From Petrolisthes cinctipes (lineage: Eukaryota > Arthropoda > Malacostraca > Decapoda > Porcellanidae), in contig JAWQEG010001222.1 of NCBI GenBank assembly GCA_033782935.1, positions 124,001 through 188,000 on the forward strand: DNA of 64,000 nucleotides. The letters are read 5' to 3'. Every line of letters begins with the position of its first letter. Position 1 is the stretch's first letter. A program made the translations under genes and the position numbers. Of this stretch, positions 32,538-44,811 are shown in pieces. A model generated the notes under the pieces. The model ran no database searches. It had not been told where the DNA came from and worked only from the letters and a program-made list of their open reading frames with translations.

Positions 32538-33602
32538 TTACTGGTTGATGCTGTCCGTGAACCGCTGCCAAGACTCAGTGTGAGCACAATCCTGCAGGGC
32601 AACTAAAGCGTCTCTAGACATCTGGTAACGATGGAGTAGGTCACGTTCAGCCTCCTCCTTTGCCTCCTGTATACGTGCATCCAGCGTCCAGGAGTGGGCA
32701 GTATGGCGATGCTGGAGGTGTGGCCGGGAGACGTATAGCCTATAAAAGTCATGAGTAGCAGATACAAGATCAGAGTACAACTGTTCAGCTGATGATATGT
32801 CAAATGTAGGGAATACATGGGCCATAAATAAGATGCAAGTCGGGCAATATTTAGGGGGCACAGCAATACGCAAACAAGTGGCTGAAGCACCTGACCCAGC
32901 AGTTAGAGAATAATGAAACCGAAGAGCGATGTGATCAGAGAATAAGTCTGGCATGGAGAAGCACTGGACCTGAGATGCTATCAGGCCAGACGGGAGGATG
33001 TAATCCAGAGTACCTACCCAGCAATGAGTGGCAACGCCAGTGTCCCAGTGTGTAAGATGATGCTTGCGGATGTATGAAAGGAGACGAACACCATCACGAT
33101 TAATAGAGCCAGAACCATCACCCAAATCAGAATGCCGAGCATTAAAATCTCCCATATACACCATACCACGCACTGTTGGAGAAGGAAGAGCCTCAAGAGT
33201 GAGTCTAGCTGGGGTAGAATAGACATTACATAGTTGTAGTACTCCATTCCCATGTAGAACCTCATATAGCTGAAAGGTCATGTCAGGATCAGTGGAGGTA
33301 CGGAGAAGTCGATGTGGCAAGGAGCTATGTATGTAAGTCAGGAGACCATTCCTTACCAGATGAACATATGGCACATAACCTGAGAGGGGAGGCGCTTGCC
33401 CAGCAGCGAGCGGCTGTCCTGGAAATGCTTCCTGGAGAAAAATAACACTGGGATGATGACGAAAAACATAGGCCTTGAGTTGAGTGAGCTTAGCATAACT
33501 GGAGATACCACATACATTCCAGGAGATGACATCCAGCTGGCAATCACTAGCTAACTCTGTATTGGAGGTAGAAGTCCGGTGAGTGGGGCAGATGAGCGAC
33601 AT
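32538..33602 (-). pseudogene. LINE ORF2 endonuclease (left arm)
   Basis: APE-like endonuclease that nicks the target. Motifs: DVISWNVCGISSYAKL, VIFLQEAF, VYMGDFNARHSDLGD, GTLDYILPSG and FSDHIALRFH. The frame ends in TAA at 32538, directly before the reverse transcriptase frame, where the protein should continue (INQ-stop-TSVASMWHLIRR). The same stop is in the right arm, so it is ancestral to both. The ATG at 33602 is intact here and lost on the right. Confidence 0.87.
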
Positions 33603-35026
33603 GGAGAAGAAGATGGACCAGGAGAAGGGACTGACTCGAAAAGCTTTTCAAGGCGAGATGCAACAGTATCCATCTTTTCGGTAAGGGCAGTGACAGTTGA
33701 GATGATGGCCTGCTGAGCCTCGACCAAGGTGGAGAGTTTGGAGTCATTGGCAGCCTGAGCGGCAACTAGCCCATCAATCCTGGCTTCAAGGGCAGAAAAG
33801 CGGTTTTCGAGGGCCGTACATCGTGCCATGAGGGTAGCAACAGACTTGCGGAGGGCCAGGTCTGGAGGTGAGGCAGGGCTGGTAGGAGGAGCAGAAAGGG
33901 GAGGTGGTGGTGGTGGCGGTGGTGGAGGCGGAGCAATAGTAGTGACACGAGCCTGGACCTGACGTCGAGTACATCCATGCCACACGTTAACCCCTGGCTG
34001 AAGGCATCGTGGACACTTCCATCGAGACGTATCTTCAGGAGGTGAAGGGTCAGAGGTGGGGGCAGCAGGACGTGATGGTTCACCCCTGACAGGACACGTC
34101 TTGGAATCATGGTCGGCGGCACATCATGCACACTTCGGCCTGGCAGAACAGTACCGGGAGATATGCCCAACTCCCCAGCACCTGTAGCACCAAGGCTGAT
34201 CATTATGAAGTTTCCTCACCTCACACTGTGGAAAACAAGGGAGGAAATCAAAGGAAATCTCATTTGGAGGTGGATCGGGTTGACTCCAGACAACAACAAT
34301 ACGGCTAATGGGGGAACCATCTTGGAAAAAACGACGGGCAGAGTACACACCAGGGTATCCTTTGGCAAGTTTCGGGTCAACATCAATAGGAAAACGGGTG
34401 AGGATGTAGCTGGGGAACTTACGAGGCCTCTCGGGTGAGTCTTCAAGAATGAGAGCCAGAGATAAAAATTCACCAGCCTCCACTCTATCAATGATTTCCT
34501 GACGCTTCCTAGAGATGTAGACAAACCGGGAGGTGACAGCAGCCATCTTGACTTCAGCCAGTTCACGCTGCAACTGGAAGGCCCTGTTGACATCAGACAA
34601 CCAACGCAGCTTTGTGTCCGTAGATGGGTTTCCAGAGAAGGAGAGTTTGACATAGGCATCTCTTGGGGCAAAAGCAGGAAGGTTGGACGAGGGCAAGGAG
34701 TTGGTATACAAAGAAGAAACACCAGGGTGAGGCAGAGAAGGTACGTCGTGCACAGCTGAAGCACCCTTGGCAGTCTTGGCAGCTGGAGGCAAACAGTCCA
34801 CACCATCGGAATCCTGCGAGGAGTCGGACGAGGCATCAGCGGGTCGCTTGGTAGAGGTTGAGGAGGTGAACGGCTGCAACCTGAGCTGCGGAGTGACCGA
34901 GGAGAGGGGTGGAGGGTTGCAAGAAGGCAGCTCAGGCCAGTGATCCTCAATTGGAGACTCGTCTTCCTCCGACATTGCCAAGTCGGCCTCCAAGTAGGAA
35001 TCCGCACTCTCCATCAGGCCAGGCAA
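33551..35026 (-). pseudogene. LINE ORF1, gag-like with CCHC knuckles (left arm)
   Basis: RNA-binding ORF1 protein that packages element RNA. An acidic N-terminus (MESADSYLEADLAMSEEDE) precedes a conserved central domain, then zinc knuckles CYRCWGVGHISRYC, CAXCAADHDSKTC and CPRCLQPGVNVWHGC, a polyproline run and a C-terminal coiled coil (LENRFSALEARIDGLVAAQ...EKMDTVASRLEKLFE). In this arm the second knuckle is split by TGA at 34124, where the other arm has TGG. The frame otherwise continues to 33551, overlapping the ORF2 start at 33602 by 52 bases, as is common in LINEs. Confidence 0.85.
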
Positions 35027-35330
35027 GGCCTAGATGGCAAGCAAACAACAACACAAACAACTAAACACTCAATCAGCCAGGGACACCCACACACACACAC
35101 ACACACACAGACAATCACAACAAAACTATACACAGAACCACAACAGACAAACAACACCAGCAACACCACAGAAACAACAACACACAAACAAGAACTCACA
35201 AACAACACAAACAAGAGCTCCAAAACAACACAAACAACAACACAAACGAGAATGGTGGCAGAGCGCCACGAGTACGTCCACACTCCACCTGTTCTGGAGC
35301 GAGAGACTCATTCAGTGTGTGTGTGTGTGT

Positions 35331-36036
35331 GTAGCCTACTGTAACATCAAGATTCTTCCTCAGAAATTGTTTCCTTAACGTGACTAATCTTATGTATTTT
35401 GTATAATTATCTTGAACGAAAATGTTTTTTCTTTTTCTTTTCTTTTTTTGTGAAAGTTTATTGTGATGATAGTGACTCGTTCTGAAGCTCAGTTTTTTCC
35501 TCAAACTCATTCTTCATTCTTTCAGTCATTCTGCCGTGTGTTAAAATGGCGTTCAGATATTATTTATTACTTCACATTAAATAAAATCGACATTGTTGTA
35601 ATGGCCGAGCGTTTGATAATGAGATAACACCGTATTTGTATGACAATGGCATGCAGTGTAATTTATTTTTTATATCAATATGCAGTAATTACAGTCCCCT
35701 ATGTATCCATGCTTTGTCTGATTAACATTAGCAAAAGTAAGGTGAGATTAACATGAAAATGAACATGAAGAATATTGCGTGTGTGACCCCGAAACACCAG
35801 CAGTGTGTCTCCTTTCCGTATGAAAAGATGGAATTATTGTAAGATAATATTGAGAACGTATAAAATGTCAGTTGATTAATGTGTAGGAAATTGTTGTTTG
35901 TTATAGCCTTATACTGTATATGTTTTAAATTGTGTTTGGTCATCCATACATTATTAGTTACTATGTTGCGGTGGAACCATCATTATTTTTAGCCACTGTG
36001 CTTAGACGGCCTCATAGGTGAACAGATATTGTCTGA

Positions 36037-36041
<5 letters not shown>
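35331..36041. other. arm sequence between LINE and (CT)n, unassigned
   Basis: AT-rich, with no domain or splice-bounded frame recognised. Mirror: about 56734-57445. Confidence 0.35.

Positions 36042-36103
<62 letters not shown>
36042..36103. repeat. (CT)n microsatellite, left arm
   Basis: About 31 units; the right-arm counterpart 56693-56733 has about 20. This length difference alone explains a 22-base shift in the pairing of the arms. Confidence 0.95.
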
Positions 36104-36109
<6 letters not shown>

Positions 36110-36401
36110 TATAGATACACGCTCGCTTGCGCGAATAAACCTCTGAGTTCACTTGCTGATTTGAAGTGTGTTGTTTAGTTAGTGATTTCATGAATCCTCT
36201 GGCAATATTCTTTCGTGTGCTGGTTCATTGTAAATTATGGGGATAGTATATTGCAATAATTATATACATAAATGTCATTCACACAGCCAAAGTATGATTG
36301 TGTAGCATTAAAAAACAATTAATTATACATGTCAAACAGGGAGTCAAGCTTGTATCGGTTCGAAACGTATGTTCGTGCTTGTGTGGCATCTTAATCGTTT
36401 G

Positions 36402-36484
36402 AGTGGGCTGTCGTCCAGAAAGGATCCGAGCCATATCTCCGGCCCAAACTCGGGTGGGCTAGAGACTGTGGTGCGCGAGTGTAC
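36402..36484. repeat. dispersed repeat, second copy in left arm
   Basis: Inverse of 29539-29665 but without the palindromic insertion: AGTGGGCTGTCGTCCAGAAA...GTGGTGCGCGAGTGTAC. Mirror in the right arm near 56314-56396. Confidence 0.6.
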
Positions 36485-37139
36485 ATACCCGTATAAAGTT
36501 GAGGAACATGCTACCCGGCCTGGCATACAACTACGATCTACTCCGGGAGAATATAAAGCACTTGATATTATAAAATATGGAGGGTTTGATAACTACATTG
36601 TACAAGACAACTCAATTACCTATTCCTTCACAGAAAAAAAAAAAAAAAATACAAATTAAATTATGCACCAAAAATTATTCTTGTGCATCCCAGAAATATC
36701 ACAGAAATTACTCTCTACACACAAATGCACCTGATTTACATTTCATAACATAGAAAGAAGAAACCTAATTACATATAGAATTCGTGAGAATTCAGATTTA
36801 TACCTCCTTTATTGCACTTAGAAAATAAATGCCCATTTTTTTTTTTTACAGAAAATATTTATTCTGGACGTTTCGGAATAAATACTTTCTGTCTAAAAAA
36901 AAAGTGTTTTTTTCTCAGCATAGAAAAAGAATTGTTCAACTCAGATTTCACTTCCATATGCACACTTGAACGAAATATTTACACAAAGAAAAATATCAAA
37001 ACATCCAGGAGATAGTTTGAAAACGCACCCCAAACAAAACTATATAATAATATGCTACTGAATGGGTAAAACATTGGACCAGCACTAAACTATAAAACAC
37101 CGGCACATGACCACATCGATAATGAATCATTATTGAGGG

Positions 37140-37200
37140 GTTAACACACTTTTGGTATATTGGAGTGCCTTGATTCCTCCAAAAAAAGCCAAGGAACACG
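37140..37200. repeat. fold-back repeat family end, left arm
   Basis: ACACTTTTGGTATATTGGAG and CCTTGATTCCTCCAA match 27003-27045. A partner end lies at 38130-38200. Mirror: about 55602-55662. Confidence 0.55.
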
Positions 37201-37544
37201 ACCAGAAGAACAAACACACAGAGCTAAAAACATAGAGCGCTTAACCCTGTGTTATTAGATAGGGGAGGAGTGTCACCACAGGCGAGCGCTCTATTGTATA
37301 GATACTTGCCCATTGAACTCCCGTACGTACTTGTATAGTATGTTTCTTTCCACAGTTATTGACATTTCCCTGATTTGTAAAGCATTGTATCTTGTTATTT
37401 AATTATGCAGGTTTTGTTAAATCAATTAACAAGGCTCAGATAATGTCCATACGGAAAATTATGCAAAGAAATTAAACTTAAACTGGTTTATTAAACAAGA
37501 CAAATATATATAACTGTAATCTGTCTCCTTCTCCCTCCACTTAC

Positions 37545-37715
37545 CTTACATACATACATACATATTACTCTAGTGTGACATACATACATACATATTATTC
37601 TAGTGTGACATATACATGCATACATATTACTCTAGTATGACATACATATATACACACATTCTAGTGTGACATGCATATATACACACATATTACTCTAGTG
37701 TGACATACATACATT
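37545..37715. repeat. CTAGTGTGACATACATA minisatellite
   Basis: About five imperfect units of roughly 30-40 bp built from ATTCTAGTGTGACATACATA and (CATA)n. Mirror: about 55085-55257. Confidence 0.8.
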
Positions 37716-37988
37716 CATACTGAACAATGTGAACATAAAATACTGATCATAATAGAGATTAAGTACGTTGTATCTATATATTATAAGAAGGTGACTGTGG
37801 ATGAGAGCCAACGATAGTTTTGTTTTTCTAAATCATTTCACCTATTAACCGAAATGTATTTATATTTAATCAGCCATTCACTGATATATCGGTTAAAGAA
37901 ATACTTATTCATATATTGTGAGTCACTATAATGTAGTTAATATACCATATCATCAATAAAAGACCGAATAAATGAAATAATATCTTAC

Positions 37989-38039
37989 CCTGGCATAAGC
38001 TACCAGGCTGGCGGGTTGAGGTGATGGGCTATCTGTCAT
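37989..38039 (-). CDS. possible small first coding exon (both arms)
   Basis: In a locally GC-rich patch, an ATG in a GCGGCCATGA context opens MTDSPSPQPASLVAYAR and runs in phase 0 into a strong donor CAGG|GTAAGA. The same is found on the plus strand at 54763-54813. I cannot find the next exon and do not recognise the product. It may belong to a mobile element, since a fold-back repeat end is adjacent. Confidence 0.25.
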
Positions 38040-38751
38040 GGCCGCCAACCCACTTCCGGTGGCGAAACGCCAGGGGGGGGGAGGGGTGGCGAGCTCTATG
38101 TTTATAGCTCTGTGAACAAACATAATGTTGTTCTGTTGCTGAAAATACTTTGGAGGAATCATTTGCTCCATATTTACCAACACTGTCCTACCTCTTTAAT
38201 TCCTCCAGAATAAATCATCTATAAAAGATTTAAACGAACTTTATTTTCTGGAGATAAATGTGGAAATATGTTGGATTCCCGCCCACGCTGGACTGAGGGG
38301 TAGTGAAACAGCACATGAAACTGATAACTTAACAATATTATTATTTATTACCACAAATATATTTTCATCTTCCATTAAATAACTATATACAGTCGGTGTC
38401 AAATATAATCATCTATATAGGGGTAACTCACGTAAGAGTTTGACAGCTTCCCTCTGTTCCATAGATGATAAACTTTCCAATAAATAGGTTAACTACCATC
38501 TTTTAATTTAATACAAGCAGCTACACACTACTTAAAACAATAACATCATATGTGAACGTGAAAACATTACACAGTAAATTGTTTGAGATACCCGGTATAT
38601 GTGGATGATTATTATTGACCGCGACTGTACATAGCATCAAACTATAGAAACACCACACTTGTTAGTTGTGTCAACTTAGGTCGTCACACGCGGTTTAAGG
38701 GTTAAGGCGATAGAATTATAGAGTGATAGAGTGTGTGTATGTAGAGAATTG

Positions 38752-39688
38752 TATGTGTGTGTATGTGGGTGCATGTGAAGAAGTGTGTTTGTGGGTGCAT
38801 GTGAAGAAGTGTGTATGTGAAGAAGTGTGTATGTGGAGAAGTGTGTATGTGGGTGCATGTGAAGAAGTGTGTATGTGGGTGCATGTGAAGAAGGGTGCAT
38901 GTGAAGAAGTGTGTATGTGGGTGCATGTGGAGAAGTGTGTATGTGGGTGCATGTGAAGAAGTGTGTATGTGGGTGCATGTGGAGAAGTGTGTATGTGGGT
39001 GCATGTGAAGAAGGGTGCATGTGAAGAAGTGTGTATGTGGGTGCATGTGGAGAAGTGTGTATGTGGGTGCATGTGGAGAAGTGTGTATGTGGGTGCATGT
39101 GGAGAAGTGTGTATGTGGGTGCATGTGAAGAAGTGTGTATGTGGGTGCATGTGAAGAAGGGTGCATGTGAAGAAGTGTGTATGTGGGTGCATGTGGAGAA
39201 GTGTGTATGTGGGTGCATGTGGAGAAGTGTGTATGTGGGTGCATGTGGAGAAGTGTGTATGTGGGTGCATGTGAAGAAGTGTGTATGTGGGTGCATGTGG
39301 AGAAGTGTGTATGTGGGTGCATGTGAAGAAGGGTGCATGTGGAGAAGTGTGTATGTGGGTGCATGTGGAGAAGTGTGTATGTGGGTGCATGTGGAGAAGT
39401 GTGTATGTGGGTGCATGTGGAGAAGTGTGTATGTGGGTGCATGTGGAGAAGTGTGTATGTGGGTGCATGTGAAGAAGTGTGTATGTGGGTGCATGTGAAG
39501 AAGTGTGTATGTGAGTGCATGTGGAGAAGTGTGTATGTGGGTGCATGTGGAGAAGTGTGTTTATGGGTGCATGTGGAGAAGTGTGTATGTGGGTGCATGT
39601 GGAGAAGTGTGTTTGTGGGTGCATGTGGAGAAGTGTGTATGTGGGTGCATGTGGAGAAGTGTGTATGTGGGTGCATGTGGAGAAGTGT
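38752..39688. repeat. 26-bp minisatellite, left arm
   Basis: About 36 units of GTGTGTATGTGGGTGCATGT plus G(G/A)AGAA. Period 26 leaves a different frame in each unit, so long Cys/Val/Met or His/Thr frames on both strands are artefacts. Confidence 0.97.
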
Positions 39689-39699
39689 AAGTGTTCAGG

Positions 39700-39950
39700 A
39701 CTGTGAACATTTAGGGCTTTATGCCAATCGACTCATGGTGTTGGTCATTAAAGCAGTCAGTCTGTTACATCAACACATCTTCCCCCCAGTCTACAAGGTT
39801 GCTGCTATCTTTGCTCTTACAGCCGGGTACCTACTTACTGCTGGGTGAACAGGGACATAGGGGGCTGGGAAAATTGTCCAACAACTGTCCAACCAACTCG
39901 GAAATCGAACCCTGGATATCTCACCTCCATTCCCATTCCAGGTTCTCATA
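39700..39950 (-). repeat. tRNA-derived SINE-like repeat
   Basis: On the minus strand, the B-box-like GGGTTCGATTTCC (39901-39915) is followed by CCCTGTTCACCCAGCAGTAA and GTAGGTACCCGGCTG, a core also found at 2740-2812. Mirror in the right arm, about 51759-52009. Confidence 0.55.
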
Positions 39951-40159
39951 GGTATTGCCTGTAGTGATGTGGGCAATACTTTAAGAGTTTTGGCGCCCCT
40001 TCGGCCCCAACCACTAGCGTTCAGTTTTTCAACCGTCCCTCTTTTCTTTCTATTTCCTTTCTGTTTGCTGTCTCACCTCTCCATAACTTTTTTCTGGCGC
40101 TATATGACCTCGCTCTTGCGGCACCTAATATCAATCAATCCATCCCACTTGAGGTAATG

Positions 40160-40537
40160 CAATCCCAACTTCTGCCTTATGTTTCCATCACGTCACAACT
40201 GCCGCCAAACATAAATTTCCAATTCTACTAATGAGACGACAATAAATATAATGTTTGTACAATATAGCAAACTCAAGGGAATTATTCGAATAAACAATCA
40301 TTATGTTCTTATTTGTTTTAGAGAGAGGGGTTCGAAGGAGCTGTTGACATTCACGATAGAAAATGGGATTAATTTTATATGCCATAACTCCTCGATAAAA
40401 AAAAAAAAAACATTTAAATTAAAACAAAATAAATGATGCATTATATACCTAGGTACATTTGTGGGGCATGACAGGTAGGGTTTGCACTACATAACATACA
40501 CAATGGAATATTCTACTGATGCATAATACTTGTATAG
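40160..40537. other. intron before exon 40538
   Basis: AT-rich, with an A14 run at 40398. Nothing else recognised. Confidence 0.4.
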
Positions 40538-40718
40538 GTGAGGGGTCTATGTGATGAGTCACTGTTCGACACAACATACTTGGTGTTAGGAGAGAGTGGT
40601 GAGAAGCCTGTGTTCAGAGGTTTCAGTAACTCTCAGCTCCAGTGGACTGGTACTACCTGGACCCTTACATACCTACCAGAGAACAATGTCAAGGCAACCA
40701 TGACTACAAAGTTTGAAG
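40538..40718 (+). CDS. receptor-like gene, post-lectin exon (left arm)
   Basis: Acceptor ACTTGTATAG and donor TTTGAAG|GTAAGC enclose 181 bases in phase 0, out phase 1. The product continues the lectin exon: VRGLCDESLFDTTYLVLGESGEKPVFRGFSNSQLQWTGTTWTLTYLPENNVKATMTTKFE. The LC.ESLFDT.Y...G...PVFRG...S.L.W....W.L pattern is the conserved linker module between lectin and LDLa repeats in this arthropod family. Protein identical to the inverted copy at 50992-51172. Confidence 0.87.
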
Positions 40719-41257
40719 GTAAGCACTGCCCAAAAAGAGCATTTTTAACTCAGCACATTAGCAAATCATTTCTACTGACAAAGAAAATCTTACACATAAT
40801 ACTGCCACAGTCAGGGATACCCGAAATTCTAATCACATTATATTGCTGTGTACTTTTCCGCCAGAAGTAAAATATAACACTTTCGCTTGGCATTATTCAG
40901 AGAGCCAGTGTTAACTGTATTATGTTTTTATTTTATTTTAATAGAACAACTATTATTCTCATTCTGAAATGCATTTTTGAACTTTAGGTTAGTTGTAATG
41001 TTACTTTGCATGATTTTAAGACGGTGCAATAAAAGTATCAAATACACACGAAAAGTAAAAAATATGTTAGTGCTTTGTGAATAGAATAATGTATTGATGG
41101 TACCATTTGGTTGCATCTTTGAAATTTGTTTAATACAGCTACTTTTGTTGATGATGTTGTCACCCCTTGTCATTACAGCCATTACCCTGACACAATATTA
41201 TTAAAAATATAATGTGTGATACGGAAAATATTATATAGCACCTTATTATCTATGTAG

Positions 41258-41355
41258 ATGAATACCCGGTGGGCCTGAGACAGTGGATCACGGAGGGGGA
41301 CAGGTGCTCACTCCAGCAGGGTTCCAGCCAGTTCCTTGTGATTTCTGCGTGTCGG
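41258..41355 (+). CDS. receptor-like gene, linker exon 2 (left arm)
   Basis: Acceptor ATTATCTATGTAG; enters in phase 1 and gives DEYPVGLRQWITEGDRCSLQQGSSQFLVISACR. The YPVGL..W...D.C conserved end leads directly to the LDLa repeat. The only exit keeping frame and family spacing is CGG|GCTAGT, a GC donor, in phase 0. The right arm has CAG|GCTAGT, a better match to the exon side. Confidence 0.78.
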
Positions 41356-42837
41356 GCTAGTAGTTTTAAGTAGTTTGAGTACCATAAACAGATTCCTCCT
41401 TCAGAGAATATTCAGTCAATACTCAAACGATTAGAGTTTCAGGCACTAACTATAAGGCCACCGAACGTCATAAAACACCCTCACTGGTACAGTTCATACC
41501 ATAACAGCTGCAGTATTTGGGGGAAAAAAAATCTACAGTTCTCTCTAGGTTTCATGATCATTAATGCCACCAAGACTTCACGCCCCACTTTTCCTATAGT
41601 GTATCACCAACGTTAAATAATAATCTTATTTTTAAAGTTTTTTTTATATGTTTTTGTTCTATCGAAATCCAACGGCGTGTATATATAACATTAGTTATCC
41701 CTAAGAGGGGGAATATTTTATGAAGAATCTAACAGTGTTTATTAAAGTTGCTTAAGTACAGTTTCTTGTAAAGTCATGTTAAACTCTTTGTGGTAGAATA
41801 AAAAATATAACCAATGCTTTTTCTTGTGAGAAATTTGAATGTCTATAATGTATAGTAGCAAGTACTGAAAAATATTTTAGTACAACGTATTAGTAGTTAA
41901 TCTTAGGGAGGTAACTTTCCGACTTTGATGCGCTGCTGTATGCTAACCAGTGGAGATAGGAGACTTCAGTTTGCATATTCTGGTGTGTAAAATAAAGCTC
42001 TACAAACTTATAAGACAAAGACTAACCTTTGAGTAACTTCAAAATTCTGAGGGGTTTTGCGGCTGGAGGACCAGGCATGGCCCAGGATTTGCGGTTCTTA
42101 GGGGTTAATCATTCCCGGGTCACTGCTGTGGGTTAGAGGGTCCCAACATCCCATACTGCACCACCTTAAAGGCACGCCTACATTTTCTCACCCACGCGTT
42201 CAGCCGATACAAGGCCAGTCAATGAAAACCATGGACGCGAAGACGTAAGTTACACTCTTTGATTGGCCGCGCATGAAAATACACACAAAAACAGTGCCAA
42301 ACGTTGAAGGCGATTTCTGACGTACATTTTAAATTTGGTGCGTTGAGACCTTTTGATTCACGACCCCTCATTTGTATTGTTCTACAAAATTTTAGTGCTT
42401 CACTATTTATAGCTTACAGGTAAGTATAACTATACATTGTCGTGCGCAGTATGCATTTATGTTTTAAATATGTATATTCCATTAAGTAATGAAATACTTC
42501 CTTTTTGGTTGAAAGTATTCATGGTGTTAATGAAAAACTTGCCCCAAATCAGGATCTGTATCAAGTCCCCAAATCAGGGGACTTAGTTTTAAGTTTAAAT
42601 TACTCAATAACCTTAATAGTTTAAACTTAATAATTTAGTATAGGTACAACATTTCACTGGTCAAGTAGGGATCGTTTGGATTCAGGGCGCGTTTAAATGT
42701 CAAAATAAAAAAAGACACTAATCGACAAAATACAACCTGCCCATAACTATAGTCCCTGCTGTCCAAGGAGTCCGTTCTGGGTGTGGCAAACGTCCTGTTT
42801 AACCAATAGCCATGCTGCCCAATCAACCATATATACC

Positions 42838-42842
<5 letters not shown>
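41356..42842. other. intron, no recognised gene
   Basis: No exon or transposon frame found. Contains a T-rich run and, near 42520-42600, a small inverted pair (AATCAGGATCTGT / CAAATCAGGGGACTTAG and TTTAAACTTAATAATTTA). Confidence 0.35.

Positions 42843-42881
<39 letters not shown>
42843..42881. repeat. (CT)n microsatellite, left arm
   Basis: About 19 units; mirror 48819-48871 as (GA)n, with about 26 units. Confidence 0.95.
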
Positions 42882-42884
<3 letters not shown>

Positions 42885-43030
42885 TTTCCCATCTATGAGC
42901 TATTTAAATGTGTTTATTTTTATATTCTGTATATAGTATAGGAAACTGTATGTATAATACAATGTGTTTCACTTTTTTAGGATTATAACAACGATTTGAA
43001 TAAATTCTAAACACGTGGCAGCATAGAGTT

Positions 43031-43170
43031 GCTTCCCCATGTTACCACACCGAGGCAATACTGGGCTACTGACTCATTTCCTGCCTCACCAACACCCGCT
43101 GCTTCCCCATGTTACCACACCGAGGCAATACTGGGCTACTGACTCATATCCTGCCTCACCAACACCCGCT
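43031..43170. repeat. 70-bp tandem duplication, left arm only
   Basis: GCTTCCCCATGTTACCACAC...CACCAACACCCGCT occurs twice in direct succession. The right arm (about 48600-48670) has one copy. Confidence 0.9.
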
Positions 43171-43993
43171 AAGTGCTGGTCAAATTGGCATCGTCGCACT
43201 CAGGGGAATTCCAACTTCAGCCCCAGCCAGAACGGAATCCTTGAAGCGCAAGAACTATAGTATGACATTTACATTTACTAACACCCTACACCACATTGGT
43301 TTGTCCATCCATCCCTAATCCTTCCCTCATGCAGCCATTCATCACTTAACATATTATCATGTAACAAAAGATTTGGTTATCTGGTACTGCACATATCATC
43401 TTTCCATTCCCAGTGTATTTCAGTCTATCACATATTATCCACGACTTTCAGCAATGAAGTGCTTTAACAACTAAACTACTGTACAGACTGTTTGTTATTA
43501 TGATCATTAATCTTTTACATTCAGTTTTGGCTAAGGAATATGTGTACACCCATGATTTACGACGTGCTGTTACTGTAAATTCTGTATATGAAAATATACT
43601 AGTTCATTTTAGATATTCAAAGCCTCCATTAGTTCGAGATGTGTGTGGCCTCGTGATATTTTGGATGGGCTTACGTCCAGAAACTGCCTGGGTCAGATAT
43701 CGGGCTTCGAAATTATAATCCCTCTTCACCAAGGAGATTACTTTCCATGGACCAAGTGGGGCTTGTAGAGAAATGACTACAACAATAATCAATATTGATA
43801 GATTTTCTCTGATGGAAAAATTGTGTCGTTATCGCTTATTCTTAGAAGTCTTAATGAAGCAGAATCTTGTAGGACTCATTCACAGGACATTACATATCAA
43901 AAGACATTTAAACAATACACGTACAAATACTCTATCTATGAATTACACACAAATGCATCCTGCTGGTAATTAATTTTGTATTGCTCTAAACAG

Positions 43994-44104
43994 GATGGAC
44001 AGTACACATGTGATGACGGGACGTGTATAAGCATTGATCATCGATGTGACCTCCTAGCTCACTGTCCTGATCTCAGCGATGAAATTAATTGCAATACTGT
44101 TAAG
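43994..44104 (+). CDS. receptor-like gene, LDLa repeat exon (left arm)
   Basis: Acceptor TTGCTCTAAACAG, donor GTTAAG|GTGAGG, 37 codons, phase 0 both sides. DGQYTCDDGTCISIDHRCDLLAHCPDLSDEINCNTVK is a complete LDL-receptor class A module: six cysteines and the calcium-binding D..SDE motif. In relatives the next exon begins the channel ligand-binding domain; here only about 0.9 kb remains before the spacer and no such exon is seen. Protein identical to the inverted copy. Confidence 0.92.
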
Positions 44105-44166
44105 GTGAGGCAATCACATGAGATGGATAATTTAACAACAACATTACGGTTGCACACATTTTTTTT

Positions 44167-44346
44167 TCTTAAATATACCTCACCCTCGGGGCTGTAGGCT
44201 GTCAGTTGCCCGTGACTCTTGCGAGGCCCCGAGATTATTTGGTGTCGCACTAGATGAGGCAGTGGAGCTTTGTGGTGATGTTCGTACTGTAGCTTCTCTT
44301 CTGTCCCACTAGATGACCCACACCTTATTTATACACGTCACTATCA
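44167..44346 (+). repeat. 170-bp repeat copy, left arm
   Basis: CTCGGGGCTGTAGGCTGTCA...GAGGCCCCGAG stem-loop, ending GTATAAAT-type core (complement) and CACGTCACTATCAG. Mirror 47424-47603. Confidence 0.7.
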
Positions 44347-44384
44347 GGTATGAAGGTATGCATGTGGTGCTTCCTTCATGCTAG

Positions 44385-44650
44385 AAGTTTGCTCTGATCC
44401 AACCTGTGCCGAAGAAGCGTGACTACTCTCAACTCTCAAATTATTGCTCCATTGGACTGATCTCCTGTCTATTGATTAGTAAACACTGTATGAGTAAAAA
44501 ATCAATATACTTTCTGATCGCCAGTACGGTTATCCTCGGGGTGTAGACATTCTATCCCTTCTTTCTGATTCATGCTCATCCTCTAATCGGAACATTGGTG
44601 AAATCTTTACTGTCGCACAAGAGCTATCAAAGCTTTTAATAGATAATTAA
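44385..44650 (+). pseudogene. RTE-like LINE fragment (RT fingers), left arm
   Basis: ALIQPVPKKRDYSQLSNYCSIGLISCLL, then in other frames LSDRQYGYPRGVDILSLLSDSCSSSNRN and GEIFTVAQELSKLLID. These are the fingers and first palm part of a non-LTR reverse transcriptase, frameshifted. Mirror copy on the minus strand, about 47120-47385. The C-terminal half of a similar protein lies in the spacer. Confidence 0.65.
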
Positions 44651-44811
44651 TTTTCACACTACCATTATTCGCTATCTATCCTTCCCTCTGCCCCTTTAAC
44701 TATGATTTCCATTCTAGCCACTTGATACCTGCTCTTTCATGTACAGATGGCTCCACTTCCGCATTTACCAAATAGCGTTGCCAATGTTGAGCCAACCATT
44801 TAGGGGAGACG

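Larger units (their letters stand above)
29864..35330 (-). mobile_element. I/Jockey-type LINE, left-arm copy
   Basis: Order on the minus strand: 5' UTR rich in TGTTGTTTGTG (35030-35330), gag-like ORF1, endonuclease, reverse transcriptase, RNase H, zinc knuckle, 3' UTR and a poly-A tail (T-run at 29864-29880). It has the right-arm counterpart at about 57456-62878. Shared stops show that it was already dead when the arms separated. Confidence 0.85.

Noticed and set aside
34216..35007. 263-residue Leu/Pro-rich frame overlapping LINE ORF1
   Set aside because: Out-of-frame shadow of ORF1. The conserved zinc knuckles and coiled coil are in the other frame.
38752..39688. CRISPR-like regular array
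   Set aside because: Units are contiguous 26-bp tandem repeats without spacers, in eukaryotic intron-rich DNA.
38676..39848. Long His/Thr/Ser and Cys/Val/Met reading frames on both strands
   Set aside because: They are all translations of the 26-bp minisatellite; every frame is open because the unit lacks stops. No domain or start context. The same applies to 51999-52477 and 53447-54126.
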